DNA of 64,000 bases from Membranipora membranacea (GCA_914767715.1 OU612068.1:9238001-9302000), one strand, 5' to 3'; counted from the stretch's first letter, positions 38,001 through 48,089 are shown. Translations and numbers: made by a program. Notes: a model not told the origin generated them from the letters alone.

Positions 38001-41000
38001 AGAAGCATAACGATGCAATGTGATATATCAATTGAATGAATACTTGGAAAACTGATGAGAATTTGAAACAGTCCTGATGGAAATCAACTTGATTGAGTCA
38101 ACTGTAACAAGTAAACCAAAAGGAAAAACTAAATTTCTTTACCATGGTGGCTCTTTGCTTCATCTTTCTCAATAATGTTGGAAATCGCACCATTTTCATG
38201 TTCCTATTAGCAGAAGAATACAACTAGAATTCACTGAATATTTTCATAGAAACAAAAAAAAACTTATATGCTGGGTTTATTAATCGAATATTTCATGTAG
38301 ATCACACACGCCACAACTTACCTTCTCAGTGAGAATTTTCTCAATCTCTGCATTTAATTCTGCATCCTGTTGATCGATTGGATTATGTCCCTCTCCGTCA
38401 GCTGTAACATCTGATTCATCTTCTACCTTTAGAAAGAACAACAGTGTGGTACATCTCAATCAACACAGTTAAGTATACTGTGGCATCACACTCAACAAAG
38501 CAGAGTATGACATCACACTCCATATCATCTTTATGTTTGCAGTAAGCTTTGCGCAGAACCAACATTAGCATCAACAAAATGTTTAGTTTCATTGTTACAA
38601 ATAGAAAGATGGTCGAACCATCTCTGGTCAGCCTTTTGAGACGTTGTGGGCCATGCATTAGTCTGCACCCCTTCCCCCAGTCTCGCCATACATCATAAAA
38701 TAGGAAAATTCAATTCCTGCCCAAGATAGTTTTGTAGTATATTGGAGTTGCATCCTCATTTCCACTACTAATTTCAAGGATATCTTTTTCTCATGCAACT
38801 GTGTTGCCAAATTGAGTTCACTTACCTCAGAGAAAATTTTGTTCTCTTCGTCAAGTTCAATTGCATCATGTGCACTATCCACAGCTTGTTCACCAATATC
38901 TGGTGATTTGGTAGTATTCAAAGAAAGCAGACCATCTGTGACGGACACAGCTTGGGACTGGGTAAAATAGTGAAATGGGCAACGAGTAAGTTTCTCTATG
39001 TTATATAATGATTACACATGTTTGACATCCCAATGCTCTCATTTAGCAGTTGCCATTGTTACTTACAATATAATCTGTCTCGAAAAGCGTGTAAAAAACA
39101 TTGTTGATAATCGATCAAAAAATCAGCTCTACAAACATTCCATAACTTGCTATTACATGACATTGCATTTGTGAGATTAATATTTCTAATGCATGTTTTT
39201 GCAATAAATTTACCACGGTTGCTGGGAGCGGAACTTTTGTTGAGTTGGATGGGTTGCTATCTTTGGGAACCTTCAACACTTGCTGGTCAATCTGTTTGTA
39301 CTCTTTGAACTTGTCATCTTGAGATTTCTCAGGAGCCTGCGTTACTAAAATAGAAAAGAGCTAATTAAGCGTTAGGCCACCAAGCTATGGCTTGAGTTGT
39401 GCCCTCCCGGCCAGAACTGGACACGCATAGATCTTTTTAATGAGCAATATTGAATTGTATTGACATAGACTGTAGATCAACATCTCCACTTTCCCTGGTT
39501 TGAATCCATAATCCAACCAGTCCATCATTAAATTTCATTCATTGAAGAAATTGGTGTTATTACCTGCTGGCTTGTCTTCTACAGTAACAGGATTAACTTT
39601 TTCTTCTCTGAGAAAAACTCCCCCTACATCTGTTTTATTCTCAATGACAGGTTCAGTGACTCTGTGATGCTTCAACCAATCCTCCCACAATGCACCATCA
39701 CCAGCTGATGGTACAACATCAGGATGTGAGGTCACAGATAATTCAGGTGGATCACTTAGCTCACCATCATTATAAAGTGGTGGAGTGTTAGCAGCAGAAC
39801 TAGGCTTCTGTGTCAGAGTGAGTGGATCGACTACCTTAGACATTAGAGAGTACAAACAAAATAAATAAGACACAATTAGTGGAATGCAAAGATACAATAG
39901 AGGTCGTGATTTGGCTAGATTGTGACACTAAGATGATACTTTGGGAGTTCAGCCGATCGGCAAACCTTTGTTTTTATAACTCTTTTGGCATCTTAGCATT
40001 TTTCGAGAAAATGTTTTTTTCAAAAGTGCCATTAAATGAGAAACAAAGACAGGGTGAAACAAAAAAATATGAATGGTTATAAACCTTCCTCTCGTGACTT
40101 TGCAAATCTTACTTTATGATGAAGAAGCCAGTCTAGTTTTGCAGATGGATAAGAAACGCTTTGTTCAGATAGTTCTTCCTGCGGCACAGTTCTGACTCTC
40201 TGTGTGATCGGTTTCATATTTCCAAGGTCATCAACTACGTGATGGTCTACAATCCATTGTTCCTCGCTCAGATCTTCTTTTTGAGTATCAGCAGACACGG
40301 ATGTATCAAATTGTGGTATCGATGTTACTACAGTTGTTTTTGTAACCCTATGCTTCTCAAGCCAGAGCTCATCTTTTTGCCAAGCTGGTCCTGAGGGATT
40401 GGAAGGACCTAGAGAAATTTAAAAATGTTTGGCACTGAATCTGAATTAACTGGCTAAATAACTGGTTAACATACAGGTTGAGTAATTGCCGGTTCCATCA
40501 ATTGATATGGCGCAGGCCAGTTTGGATTATATTACACTTATATCAGTCTATTTCTGCTTCATACATGGGCGACGTCTCCATTTTTGCAAAGGTAAATCAT
40601 TCTTCAAATATCCAAACTCCAAAGTACATTGTTCAAAGACTAATATCACTAAGTCTACGATCAGCGCACAAATTATTGTGGACGCAGAAAAATGCATTCA
40701 ACCCACCAATCATTGGTAATGGCTGTGATGTGGGAGATTGAGTCACCCGATGTTTCTCAATCCATTCATGATCATGTTGTCCAGGGTCGCCAAGGCCAGA
40801 ATCATCCTCATCCGTAAGTCTCCGATTGACAAGATAATACTCATCATAGTAGTAGTCTGGAGGGAAACATAAACTTTACAGCCACTAGTTAGAGAGTACA
40901 TAAAAGGTATGCTAAAAATTGGAGTATTAAGACAAAATCTCGCTTGTTAGAGCCATAGACAAAACACTATGGTTAGAGCACTCAAACCACAATAGCTTAA

Positions 41001-41269
41001 AACCATGACCAAGTCTACAGTCTTCTTTAGGTAAATAATGTTCCAAGGAACTGAATTTTAGGCGCGTAATCAATTAATGCAATGAGTGAACAGAACAAGG
41101 TTCTTCATTTCCAACCTTGATCCGAATGGTGAGAGTATGGAGACTCTTGATCCATGTGGGAATCATGTTCATCCTCATGTACAAGTCCTACATCAGGGTG
41201 TACTTCACTGTTTACATGTAGGTGTCCAATATCAGGGTGATTATCAACTGCATGTTTGTGATCTGCCAT
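29169..41269 (-). CDS. Modular TSP1/EGF single-pass membrane protein, 27 exons, 1,494 aa
   Basis: Exons (high to low): 41269-41116, 40856-40707, 40408-40113, 39834-39564, 39344-39214, 38957-38826, 38426-38322, 38203-38143, 37939-37814, 37516-37368, 37069-36931, 36626-36516, 36299-36190, 35967-35718, 35387-35319, 34837-34634, 34161-34004, 33797-33677, 33264-33097, 32533-32387, 32030-31862, 31554-31370, 31098-30925, 30544-30335, 30234-29986, 29769-29477 and 29321-29169. All 26 joins keep phase, mostly phase 1. Order of parts: His/Asp/Glu-rich N-terminus (1-51, 11 His); five W-x3-H repeats (83-260); helical acidic/Lys stalk (about 260-815); two TSP1 repeats (830-935); EGF (971-1013); membrane segment (about 1022-1043); Cys-rich then basic cytoplasmic tail. 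This layout fits a cell-surface adhesion or matrix receptor, but no known protein with this order comes to mind. No signal peptide is seen at the chosen ATG, which follows an in-frame TAG in genomic sequence; that TAG may instead be part of a splice acceptor. Confidence 0.8.
32387..34161 (-). other. Two TSP1 repeats and one EGF-like module of the 1,494-aa protein
   Basis: TSP1 repeat 1 (from residue 830) has the Trp ladder WTEWSKW but a diverged SHCYGFGC in place of the usual CSxxCG. Repeat 2 (from 886) is textbook: WSDWSGW, CSTSCGSG, SSRKRSC and three further Cys (PC, EPC, AAC). The EGF module (971-1013) has six Cys in the order C-C-C-CKC-C, with a longer third loop (GGEGEGASPF). These are extracellular, disulphide-bonded folds, which fixes the topology: the N-terminal side is outside the cell. 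Confidence 0.85.
32924..32960. repeat. TACA microsatellite
   Basis: A short ATAC/TACA tetranucleotide run lies in the intron between the second TSP1-coding exon set and the EGF exon of the minus-strand gene. Confidence 0.75.
34440..34529. mobile_element. Degraded one-ended relative of the ADAT1-intron MITE
   Basis: TTTTTTCCTATACTGCGTGGG followed by ACTGGAG, TTTAAT-ATAGCTCAGAAAACT-TCTATT matches the right arm of the 20393-20908 element in order, with many changes. The left arm is missing. It lies in intron 16 of the TSP1/EGF gene. Confidence 0.5.
34634..39834 (-). other. Helical stalk region of the 1,494-aa protein
   Basis: Exons 4 to 16 encode about 550 residues, rich in Glu, Asp, Lys, Gln and Leu with regular hydrophobic spacing, for example EMEKLSDEIEKGEERLLELN, KMEHELDTNAKHLEKIEKEL and LTDAQQKLNSKVIE. 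Cys and aromatic residues are almost absent. This suggests discontinuous coiled coil that would project the N-terminal repeats away from the TSP1/EGF base. The pattern was judged by eye only. Confidence 0.6.
35095..35219. repeat. Perfect 11-bp minisatellite, 11.4 copies
   Basis: The unit TGTGTACAACT repeats without a single change for 125 bases in intron 15 of the TSP1/EGF gene. Perfect copies imply recent expansion. It creates spurious open frames on both strands. Confidence 0.95.
39564..40856 (-). other. Five W-[IL]-x-x-H-[RHK]-V-[TV] repeats of the 1,494-aa protein
   Basis: The repeats are WIEKHRVT (residue 83), WLEKHRVT (117), WIVDHHVV (153), WLLHHKVV (195) and WLKHHRVT (253). Trp, the first His and the Val are invariant. 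Spacing grows from 34 to 36, 42 and 58 residues. The linkers are Ser/Thr/Pro/Asp/Glu-rich and look disordered. Repeat 4 is split by the intron between exons 3 and 4. I do not know this motif from a named domain; a short linear binding motif or metal-binding array is only a guess. Confidence 0.65.
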
Positions 41270-41511
41270 GACTCTCTACAGAATTACTCTGTGATGAGGC
41301 AATGAGTTGTCACAATCAATTGCTTGACTGCTGACATGAAGACTGCACAGTGGGAACACTCATTGTTGACACAATGTTATATGATTGTTTTATTTTTAAA
41401 CTATCAGAGTGAAGCTGACATCGCTATAACAATCCTGTGTTGAGAATCTGAGTAATATATTGAAGTATGTTGATATTTCTTTTGACAAGTTCATGGCATC
41501 TCATCCCAAAA
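41270..41511. other. Upstream flank of the TSP1/EGF gene
   Basis: Only 242 bases separate the chosen ATG from a LINE insertion. No signal-peptide exon is visible here on the minus strand. A TGTAG just before the ATG (41278-41276) could be a splice acceptor for a missing upstream exon. Confidence 0.4.
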
Positions 41512-43925
41512 GATTGATTGATTGATTTGTATTCTATCACTAACTGTAAAAGTTGCGATAAAAAGGTTGCTGGTACACGTACTCTGCTAAAAAATAATGA
41601 AGTTGCCTTGCATGCAAAAATAGTATAATTAGAAAGTAGTTAAAAAATTGTATTATTAATATATAGCAGTCTTTGCCCCAAGCAGTGCAGTATTTAGGGT
41701 GTCTAAGCCGACCTGAGGGGCATCGTTCGAGGTAGTTCTAAATAGAGTGTTCGTCATCAGTGAATATATGCATTACATGATTTTTTAAATGAGTGTTAAC
41801 TAGAGTGTCGAGATCATAATTAAGTTGTAATGCTAGTGGCTTGGTACTCAGGTACAGAAAGTTTTTAATGATATACATTCTTTCATTTGCCTTACGAACA
41901 ACATTTTAGATGTGGGCTTCAAATCTAAGCTTCTGGTCAATCTCAACACCAAGATATTTAGAAGTCTCACAGAAAGAAATAACTGATCCATTAAGTAGGA
42001 GGCTAGGGCTGACAGGTCTTTCACGTTTAGTTGAAAATAACATTTCTTTAGTTTTGCCTGCGTTTAAAAGGAGGTCCAGATCTGAGCATTGATTAGCTAT
42101 TCTACTGACTTCATAAAAATAACAATCTAAATCAGAGGAATTACCTGTGAGTCGAATCAAACCAGTATCATCCGCATATTTTAAAACATGAAAGTTCTGA
42201 CATCTAGATCTAATTCCATCAATATACAATGAAAACAATAAAGGACTTAGTACAGATCCTTGTGGGGTGCCAGTGTTGGTAATGAGTGTATCTGAGAGTA
42301 AGTTTAATTAATGGATATTGTTTGTTGTCTGCGATTACTGAGAAAGCTAATAATCCATTGTGTAAGTGTGTTTGAGTCAAGGTGTTGCAGTGATGGGATT
42401 AAATATTCTACTCTAATTGTATTGAAGGCTGATGAAAAATCTAGGAAGAGACAGGGAGCGTAGTTTGTCTGGGCTTTATCAATGAAGTTGGTTATGGTTG
42501 TTGTGAGGCACATAACTGCGTCTCGAGTTGAGCGATTTGTTCTATATCCAAATTGGTATGGGTCCATTGGTGTGTGTTGTGTTACATAATGTTTGATGAG
42601 TCTCTCCAGCATCTTGCATGGGCAGCTTGTACGAGCTATCGGTCGGTAATCTTTCAGCTTTCAACTTTCTTGCTAAATGCCCCTCAGGCAGGTATCCAAC
42701 AATTAAACACAGAAGTGCCCTTGGTAAAGACTGTTTTTTGAGGCATGCTATCCATATTTTAAATGATATTCTCTTTTAATCATCCATCAGTGTTTAAACT
42801 TATTTTTCCTTGTATGTGCTGGCTCCTTTTCAGTATAAACACCCTTATCTCGCAACATATTATTTTATGTTAGTGATAGAATACAATCAATCAATCAGCT
42901 GAGTAGGTTTGTTAACTTTTGGTATAGGTTTAATAATGGCAGTTTTCCAGAGTGTTGGCGTCGTCTGGTTTTCAATAGAGCATGTGAATAGTTTGGTAAT
43001 GACGATGCTTTCTATGCTTTTGTTGATCCAGGGTTTTTTGGTTAGGCTGTTTCTTTACTGTTTTAGTTGGGATGCTGAGATCTGTGCAGAATGTGATATA
43101 ATCTGGTATGACGTTGGTTTGAGTGTCTATGTTGTCGTCTTCACGGGTTAGGTTTTTCCAGATTGTAGTGTCAAAACAGGCGAGGAGATTATTACAGTTT
43201 TCATCAGAATAATTACGGCATGAAATATATGTTGGTTTGTTGGTTGAGAGAGGTCAGTAGGTGGGTATTAGGTGCATAACGTGGTGATCAGATTTTCCTA
43301 AGTTTCCTAATTGACGGCATTGCCATTTTTTACACGGACAAAGCACTTGTCCAGAGTTCTCTTGTTACGTGTGGGTTTTTTAGCCATCTGGTAGTAGTTG
43401 TTGAGGTTGATTAAAATCACCCATGATCATTATACAGGCTTCAGGGTAATTTGTCTCCATGTCCTTGACGTGAGCTAGGATCGTGTTTATTGAAGCAATT
43501 TGAGAATTTTTCAAGCGCGATTGTCCAGTGAAGGGAGCCAGGGAGGGAGCATACCATGATATTGTTATTACTGAGGAGAATTCGCGTGGTAGCCAGTGAG
43601 GTCGAGATTTGATTGTCATTAGTTCGCAGTTGCTATCAGTGTGGTTGAAGATTGTTTTATTGTTTGTTGACCATTTTTTATCAATGTAAACCAGGATTCC
43701 GCCGCCAATAGTCTTGCCACTGTCTTCTGGCAACCTGTCGTTTCTGAATTAGTCATATCCCTTAAGTTCTCATCGGGATCTGGTTATATTTGGTGTGAGC
43801 CAGGACTCAGTGATGCAGACTATCTGTGATAAATATAAGAGACGTTTTGAGTTCAATAATCCATGAAGGAAATTACTTAAATTACCAAGTTCTAAGAACT
43901 GCCACTATTTTTAATTTTGGTTCTT
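41512..43925 (-). mobile_element. Degenerate non-LTR retrotransposon (LINE) with endonuclease and reverse transcriptase
   Basis: Reading on the minus strand, an APE-type endonuclease region (VCITESW, GGGILVYID, MIMGDFN) is followed by reverse transcriptase (DYRPIA, LERLIKHYV, FLDFSSAFNTI, YADDTGLIR). The 3' end is a TTAGTGATAGAATACAA stretch followed by TCAATCAATCAATC repeats at 41512-41530. The copy has frameshifts and stops and is split by an insertion at 42660-42894. The layout matches CR1/Jockey-like LINEs; the clade was not determined. It lies just upstream of the TSP1/EGF gene. Confidence 0.85.
42660..42894 (+). mobile_element. 5'-truncated LINE copy inserted inside the minus-strand LINE
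   Basis: This 235-bp piece ends with TTAGTGATAGAATACAATCA-type sequence, the same 3' tail as the host LINE but on the opposite strand. TCAGCT flanks it at 42654-42659 and 42895-42900. Removing the piece and one TCAGCT restores the host reading frame across the junction (KPTQL followed by KDYRPIA). That is direct evidence of target-primed insertion with a 6-bp duplication. Confidence 0.85.
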
Positions 43926-43939
43926 TGGATGCACCCCAT

Positions 43940-43955
43940 CCCCCCCCCCCCCCCC
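43940..43955. repeat. Poly-C tract (16 C)
   Basis: It abuts the outer end of the left arm of the inverted-repeat unit. A second tract of 12 C lies at the outer end of the right arm (47581-47592). Confidence 0.9.
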
Positions 43956-44034
43956 GGTACCCGGCCATAATGCCATGGCCAAAATGCCATTGGGACAAAA
44001 TGCCATTGCCATAATGCCATTGTCATAATGCCAT

Positions 44035-44238
44035 CCATAAATATAGGCCATCCAAGTGTAGAACAACCAAAAGACAAAATACCTTTTTTGAATTTTATAT
44101 GCGATTTTTTAACTAATGCAGCTCAGACTCCTTTTATTTTTATTTTTCCATGTATGTGCTGTACATTCGATGCTATCAACCTATCACAGGATGGATATTC
44201 GAATTTAGGCAATAAACAAACTTCAAACTTCAACCTTC
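44035..44238 (+). mobile_element. 204-bp retroelement fragment inserted in the left arm
   Basis: It interrupts the left arm only; the right arm is continuous at this point. ATGCCAT flanks it at 44028-44034 and 44239-44245, a 7-bp duplication. It contains TTTTTCCATGTATGTGCTG and ends AAACTTCAAACTTCAACCTTC, which looks like the 3' end of a different LINE family with a short tandem tail. Confidence 0.75.
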
Positions 44239-44526
44239 ATGCCATGGCCATAATGCCATAGGTGAAAACACCACTGCACAATATACCAATGCCAAAATAC
44301 CAGTTGTACAAAACGCCAGTTGTGTCAAAATACCAGTGGATATAAAGCCAGATGTGTCAATATACCAGTGGATATAAAGCCAGATTGGACATAATACCAT
44401 GCGGGACAACATACCATATCCCAAAATACCATTGCCAAAATGCCAAAATATATAACCAAAGGAGATCAAGCCACATTGTATTTTTTTTAGTCACATTACA
44501 GCTGCGGGTTGCTCGATCTGAGTAAG

Positions 44527-44640
44527 GGGTGGTTCAGTTGGTTAGAGCCATCTCTTTCACTGTTCAAGTCTCGAAGTTTCTACATTTGAATTTTTTTCTC
44601 TTGGGTTAGTTGGGCCCCATTGTACTGAAGGCTAGTGTGT
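44527..44640 (+). mobile_element. tRNA-derived SINE copy, inner end of left arm
   Basis: GGTTCAGTTGGTTAGAGCC is a clear tRNA D-arm (box A), followed by GTTCAAGTCTCGAAG as a diverged box B. The tail resembles that of the copies at 47108-47220 and 47740-47886. It forms the inner end of the inverted-repeat unit. Confidence 0.55.
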
Positions 44641-45479
44641 GTTGCAGAAATTGCAGCCAAATATTGCGCCGTCAAGTCGCCAACTCTGTGGGTTATGGCA
44701 AGTTAATTGACTCTCTAAATTTGACCAACTTTAAGTCTTGGCTTGAAGGGTTTTGACTGGTCTTTTCTGATGCTATTACCGGCGTCATGAAGGCTAGCAT
44801 GATTGCACTCTTGCCCTACCCACACCCCCGGTATGAACTTTTTGAACAAGCCTATGCAGTTTCTTAACAAGGACCTCTCTCCTCGCTTGTTATTGGTTTT
44901 CATAAATTCAAGTTTGTTGGATCAAGCATTGTATTCATGGTTTGTTATCATATTGAAAATATTTTGAATTGAGTATGAAATTAATAAAAGTTGCAAAACT
45001 TTATATTCAAAAAGCATTTGTAATGGCATGATTTTTAGTTTTTCAAAAATATGAGAACTGTGACCCCTGGTTTAATTCCCTTGATGTCACACAGAGTCCT
45101 ATCTGGCTATCACTTGCGTGGCCCCAGAACTCTAATTCTAGATTCTGCTCAACGGCTGGACCGAGTGCTTGTATCATCATCAGGGTTAAATCTAATTCCT
45201 TTTTCAGGCTCTTAAAACGTTCATAGATAGTTATGCTGTTCCTCTTTCTTCTAAAAAAGTTCCGGAATATGAGCTGATAATCTTCTGGTTAAAAATGTTG
45301 TTCGAGGTCTCAAAAAGGTATTCTCATAGTTTATGACAAGACAGTTGGTGATACACCATTCATTTATCAGAGGTAAATTGCTCTTCGTAATTTCAGGTTC
45401 AGTGCTAAAATTATTAGCATTGTCAGCAAAAAAATTTCAATTTAGATCAGGTGATACATTCAAAAGGTCAACATTATAA

Positions 45480-46320
45480 ATTATAAATAGTGCTGGCCGA
45501 GAACCGAACCCTGGGGAGCACCGATCATGACAGGCAGTAAACTGACTTAATTCATTTACCAATACAAACTGTTTTCTATTTAAAAGATAATTTTCTAACA
45601 GTCGCTATGAGGGGGATAATACCAGATAAAAATATCTGTTTACTTATTAGAACGCTGTGATTTATTGTATCAAAAGCTTTTGAAAGATATAAAATTAAAC
45701 CCTGGGTGATTCTTCCATCAATAAAATGGCCGTAAAGTTGTTCCATTATAATATTGATTGTGTCAGTTGTACTGCGCCCATCTAATGCCAAATTTGTTAC
45801 AATGATTTTTAAATTTCCTCTATGGTTTTTGAATGCTTTTTGTTTATTTTGTGAAGTTTAGTACCCTCTTTGGTGAGTGTAAATAACTGGTTAGTCATCC
45901 AAGGTTTCTTGATAGTAGGACGTTGATGCTTTCTGGCACTAATTTTGTTGCTGGCATTATCAATGCATGAGCTTGGTTTTCCATTGAAAGTTGGTGTCAG
46001 ATATTTCTGTAACAATTTTGTTATTGTATAATTTCTTATAATAACACATTAATTTATTTTAGTTGTGTTCATCCGTAAGGAATTGTTGATCTGAAATGTT
46101 TAAATCTAAGGTGCACATTTTTATGTTCGGATTTAATAATAGTAATAGATAATATAAAATAATTATTTTGGTTTCACAAATTCTGGTTCGGGATCTGATA
46201 AGAATATAAAAATATTGGCTTCAACTCAACTTGCTTTAGTCTTTTGAAGCTATGTCAAAATTTTTTTCTGGATTCAAATCAATGTTGATGTCACCAACAA
46301 TAAGTCAGTTCGTGGGGAGC
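45480..46320 (-). mobile_element. Broken LINE inside the inverted-repeat unit
   Basis: Minus-strand fragments read IVGDINIDLN (endonuclease, near 46270-46300), KPWMTNQLF (inter-domain, near 45900), YLSKAFDTINHS (reverse transcriptase, near 45680) and a decayed GAPQGS-like motif near 45515. Frameshifts separate them. Sequence differs from the 41.5-43.9 kb LINE, so it is probably another family. Confidence 0.65.
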
Positions 46321-47100
46321 TAAATCCTCCAAAAAGCTGTCAAAGAGCCCAAGGGTGCCGTTAGACAGTGAGCACAGCGCACACATCTCGTCAAGACTCA
46401 CCATCTGCACGCGTAATGCCTCATTGAAGAACTTAAAGGGCAACCAAGGTTTCAAACAACTTGTCATTGATGGCCATTGATTAATAGCAGATTGCACCTT
46501 CTGCACGGGGAAAAAGACAAAATATAATTCAGATGATTATTCAGCCAGAATTCTTGTGAAACATTTCTTCCATCAGGCACTCAAACTCAGCTAAAAGAGA
46601 ATACCACATAGCAGTTTCCTGTTCCTGTTATTATTTAGCCTGTGCTCTATAATTATTACAGCAAAGTCTTGGAACCTCCCCTAAACTGAAGTGTTACCCA
46701 GCTTAGAGTCAGCAACTACTTTGAGTTTTGCATCGCAAAATGCACAAAGCTGATGCTGCCCAGCACATTATTTCCTACCCATTAATGCATTGCTGCGAAA
46801 CCTTGGTTGCCCTTTAAGTTTTATTTGAGCCTATTTTCTCTGCTACAACAATGCAAAGATTATTTTGTACTCAGGTAGGGTTGGTCTGTATATGTGGTTT
46901 GTTTTAATTTTGAATAAATTTGTAAGTTGCACTTCATGCGTATCACTACCCTCTGATCCCATTTTCTCTTTTGCTGCACATACCATTTGCTATTTATATA
47001 ACATGGCAAGACAAGATCATTGCACCACCAACACAGCAGATGGATGGTTCACAAACATGCCTTTAGTTGATATTTGAAGAATGGTTGGGAAATATTTATT
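46321..47100. other. Interior of the inverted-repeat unit, nothing supported
   Basis: A 71-codon minus frame at 46506-46291 and a 70-codon plus frame at 46865-47077 have no recognisable domains. No RNA gene is seen. Confidence 0.3.
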
Positions 47101-47107
47101 ACAAGTC

Positions 47108-47220
47108 ACTAGCTCTCAGTTTGTGGATCCCAACAAACCCCAGATATCATTGAAATTGAACGAAGAAACTTCGAGACTTGAACAGTGAAGGAGATGGCTC
47201 TAACCAACTGAATCACCCTC
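47108..47220 (-). mobile_element. tRNA-derived SINE copy, inner end of right arm
   Basis: On the minus strand it reads GTGATTCAGTTGGTTAGAGC (D-arm) and GTTCAAGTCTCGAAG, with a tail containing TTGTTGGGATCCACAAACTG. It mirrors the copy at 44527-44640. Confidence 0.55.
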
Positions 47221-47580
47221 TACTCTGATCAAGCGACCCGCAGCTGTAATGTGACTAAAAAAAATACAATGTGGCTTGATCTCCTTTGGTTATATATTTT
47301 GGCATTTTGGCAATGGTATTTTGGGATATGGTATGTTGTCCCGCATGGTATTATGTCCAATCTGGCTTTATATCCACTGGTATATTGACACATCTGGCTT
47401 TATATCCACTGGTATTTTGACACAACTGGTGTTTTGTACAACTGGTATTTTGGCATTGGTATATTGTGCAGTGGCGTTTTCACCTATGGCATTATGGCCA
47501 TGGCATTATAACAATGGCATTATGGCAATGGCATTTTGTCCCAATGGCATTTTGGCCATGGCATTTTGACACGGAATCCA

Positions 47581-47592
47581 CCCCCCCCCCCC
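47581..47592. repeat. Poly-C tract (12 C)
   Basis: It lies directly outside the right arm of the inverted-repeat unit and matches the left-side tract in strand and position. Confidence 0.85.
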
Positions 47593-47739
47593 ATACCCCT
47601 TATCGAAATCGGAAATTTAAATTCAAAACAAGATTTTGTTGGTTAGAAATCGCAATGTTCAGTCACGCACCTCATTCCGAAGAATGTGTGGCAAAATAGT
47701 TACTGCCTTAATGGCGAGGACGCAATGTCTACGCCAAAT

Positions 47740-47886
47740 TGCTCTCAGTTTGTAGGCAGGTCGGAGCACACCTTGGGATCCAACAAGTCCCAGTAGTCAG
47801 TAGACTGCAGTTGGTGATTTCAACCCACGACCTTCAACACTTGCATGCTGAAGTCCGGTGCTCTTACCAACTGAGCCACCTTCTAC
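47740..47886 (-). mobile_element. tRNA-derived SINE, best-preserved copy
   Basis: On the minus strand GGTGGCTCAGTTGGTAAGAG is a near-perfect tRNA D-arm, followed by TCGTGGGTTGAAATC as box B. The tail (TTGTTGGATCCCAAGG...CTGAGAGCAATT) matches those of the two SINE copies in the inverted-repeat arms. Polymerase III promoter boxes are therefore recognisable. Confidence 0.6.
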
Positions 47887-48089
47887 TACATTACGTGCTC
47901 GCTCTATCTATCCTCAAGGCAAAATAGTTAAAAAAGGTTAATTGCATTAAAGTAACAATCACAGCAGGGATCAGATGTCATGATGTCCCTCAAATTCAAT
48001 TGTTATTGCAGCCAATTGATTGTCAACCCCTTTACTTAGTAGTGCTGGAATGCCTAACATTTGCCACTATTTTTTCAAATTTGTCTGGG

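Larger units (their letters stand above)
43963..47571. mobile_element. 3.6-kb foldback-like inverted-repeat unit
   Basis: The left arm (43963-44581, including a 204-bp later insertion) and right arm (47164-47571) are near-identical reverse complements of about 410 bases. The outer part is built from short degenerate units (AATGCCATTGCCAT, AAAATACCA). Both arms start just inside poly-C tracts. The arms share a mostly open outward frame with only a few changes, an effect of stop-poor repeat units and not a gene. The interior (44582-47163) holds a broken LINE and no transposase. Arms made of tandem subrepeats are typical of foldback elements; a segmental inverted duplication is the alternative. 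Confidence 0.6.

Noticed and set aside
44230-47569. Two near-identical frames starting MISFGYIFWHFGNG
   Set aside because: They are the two arms of the inverted repeat read outward; the subrepeats simply lack stops and no domain is present.
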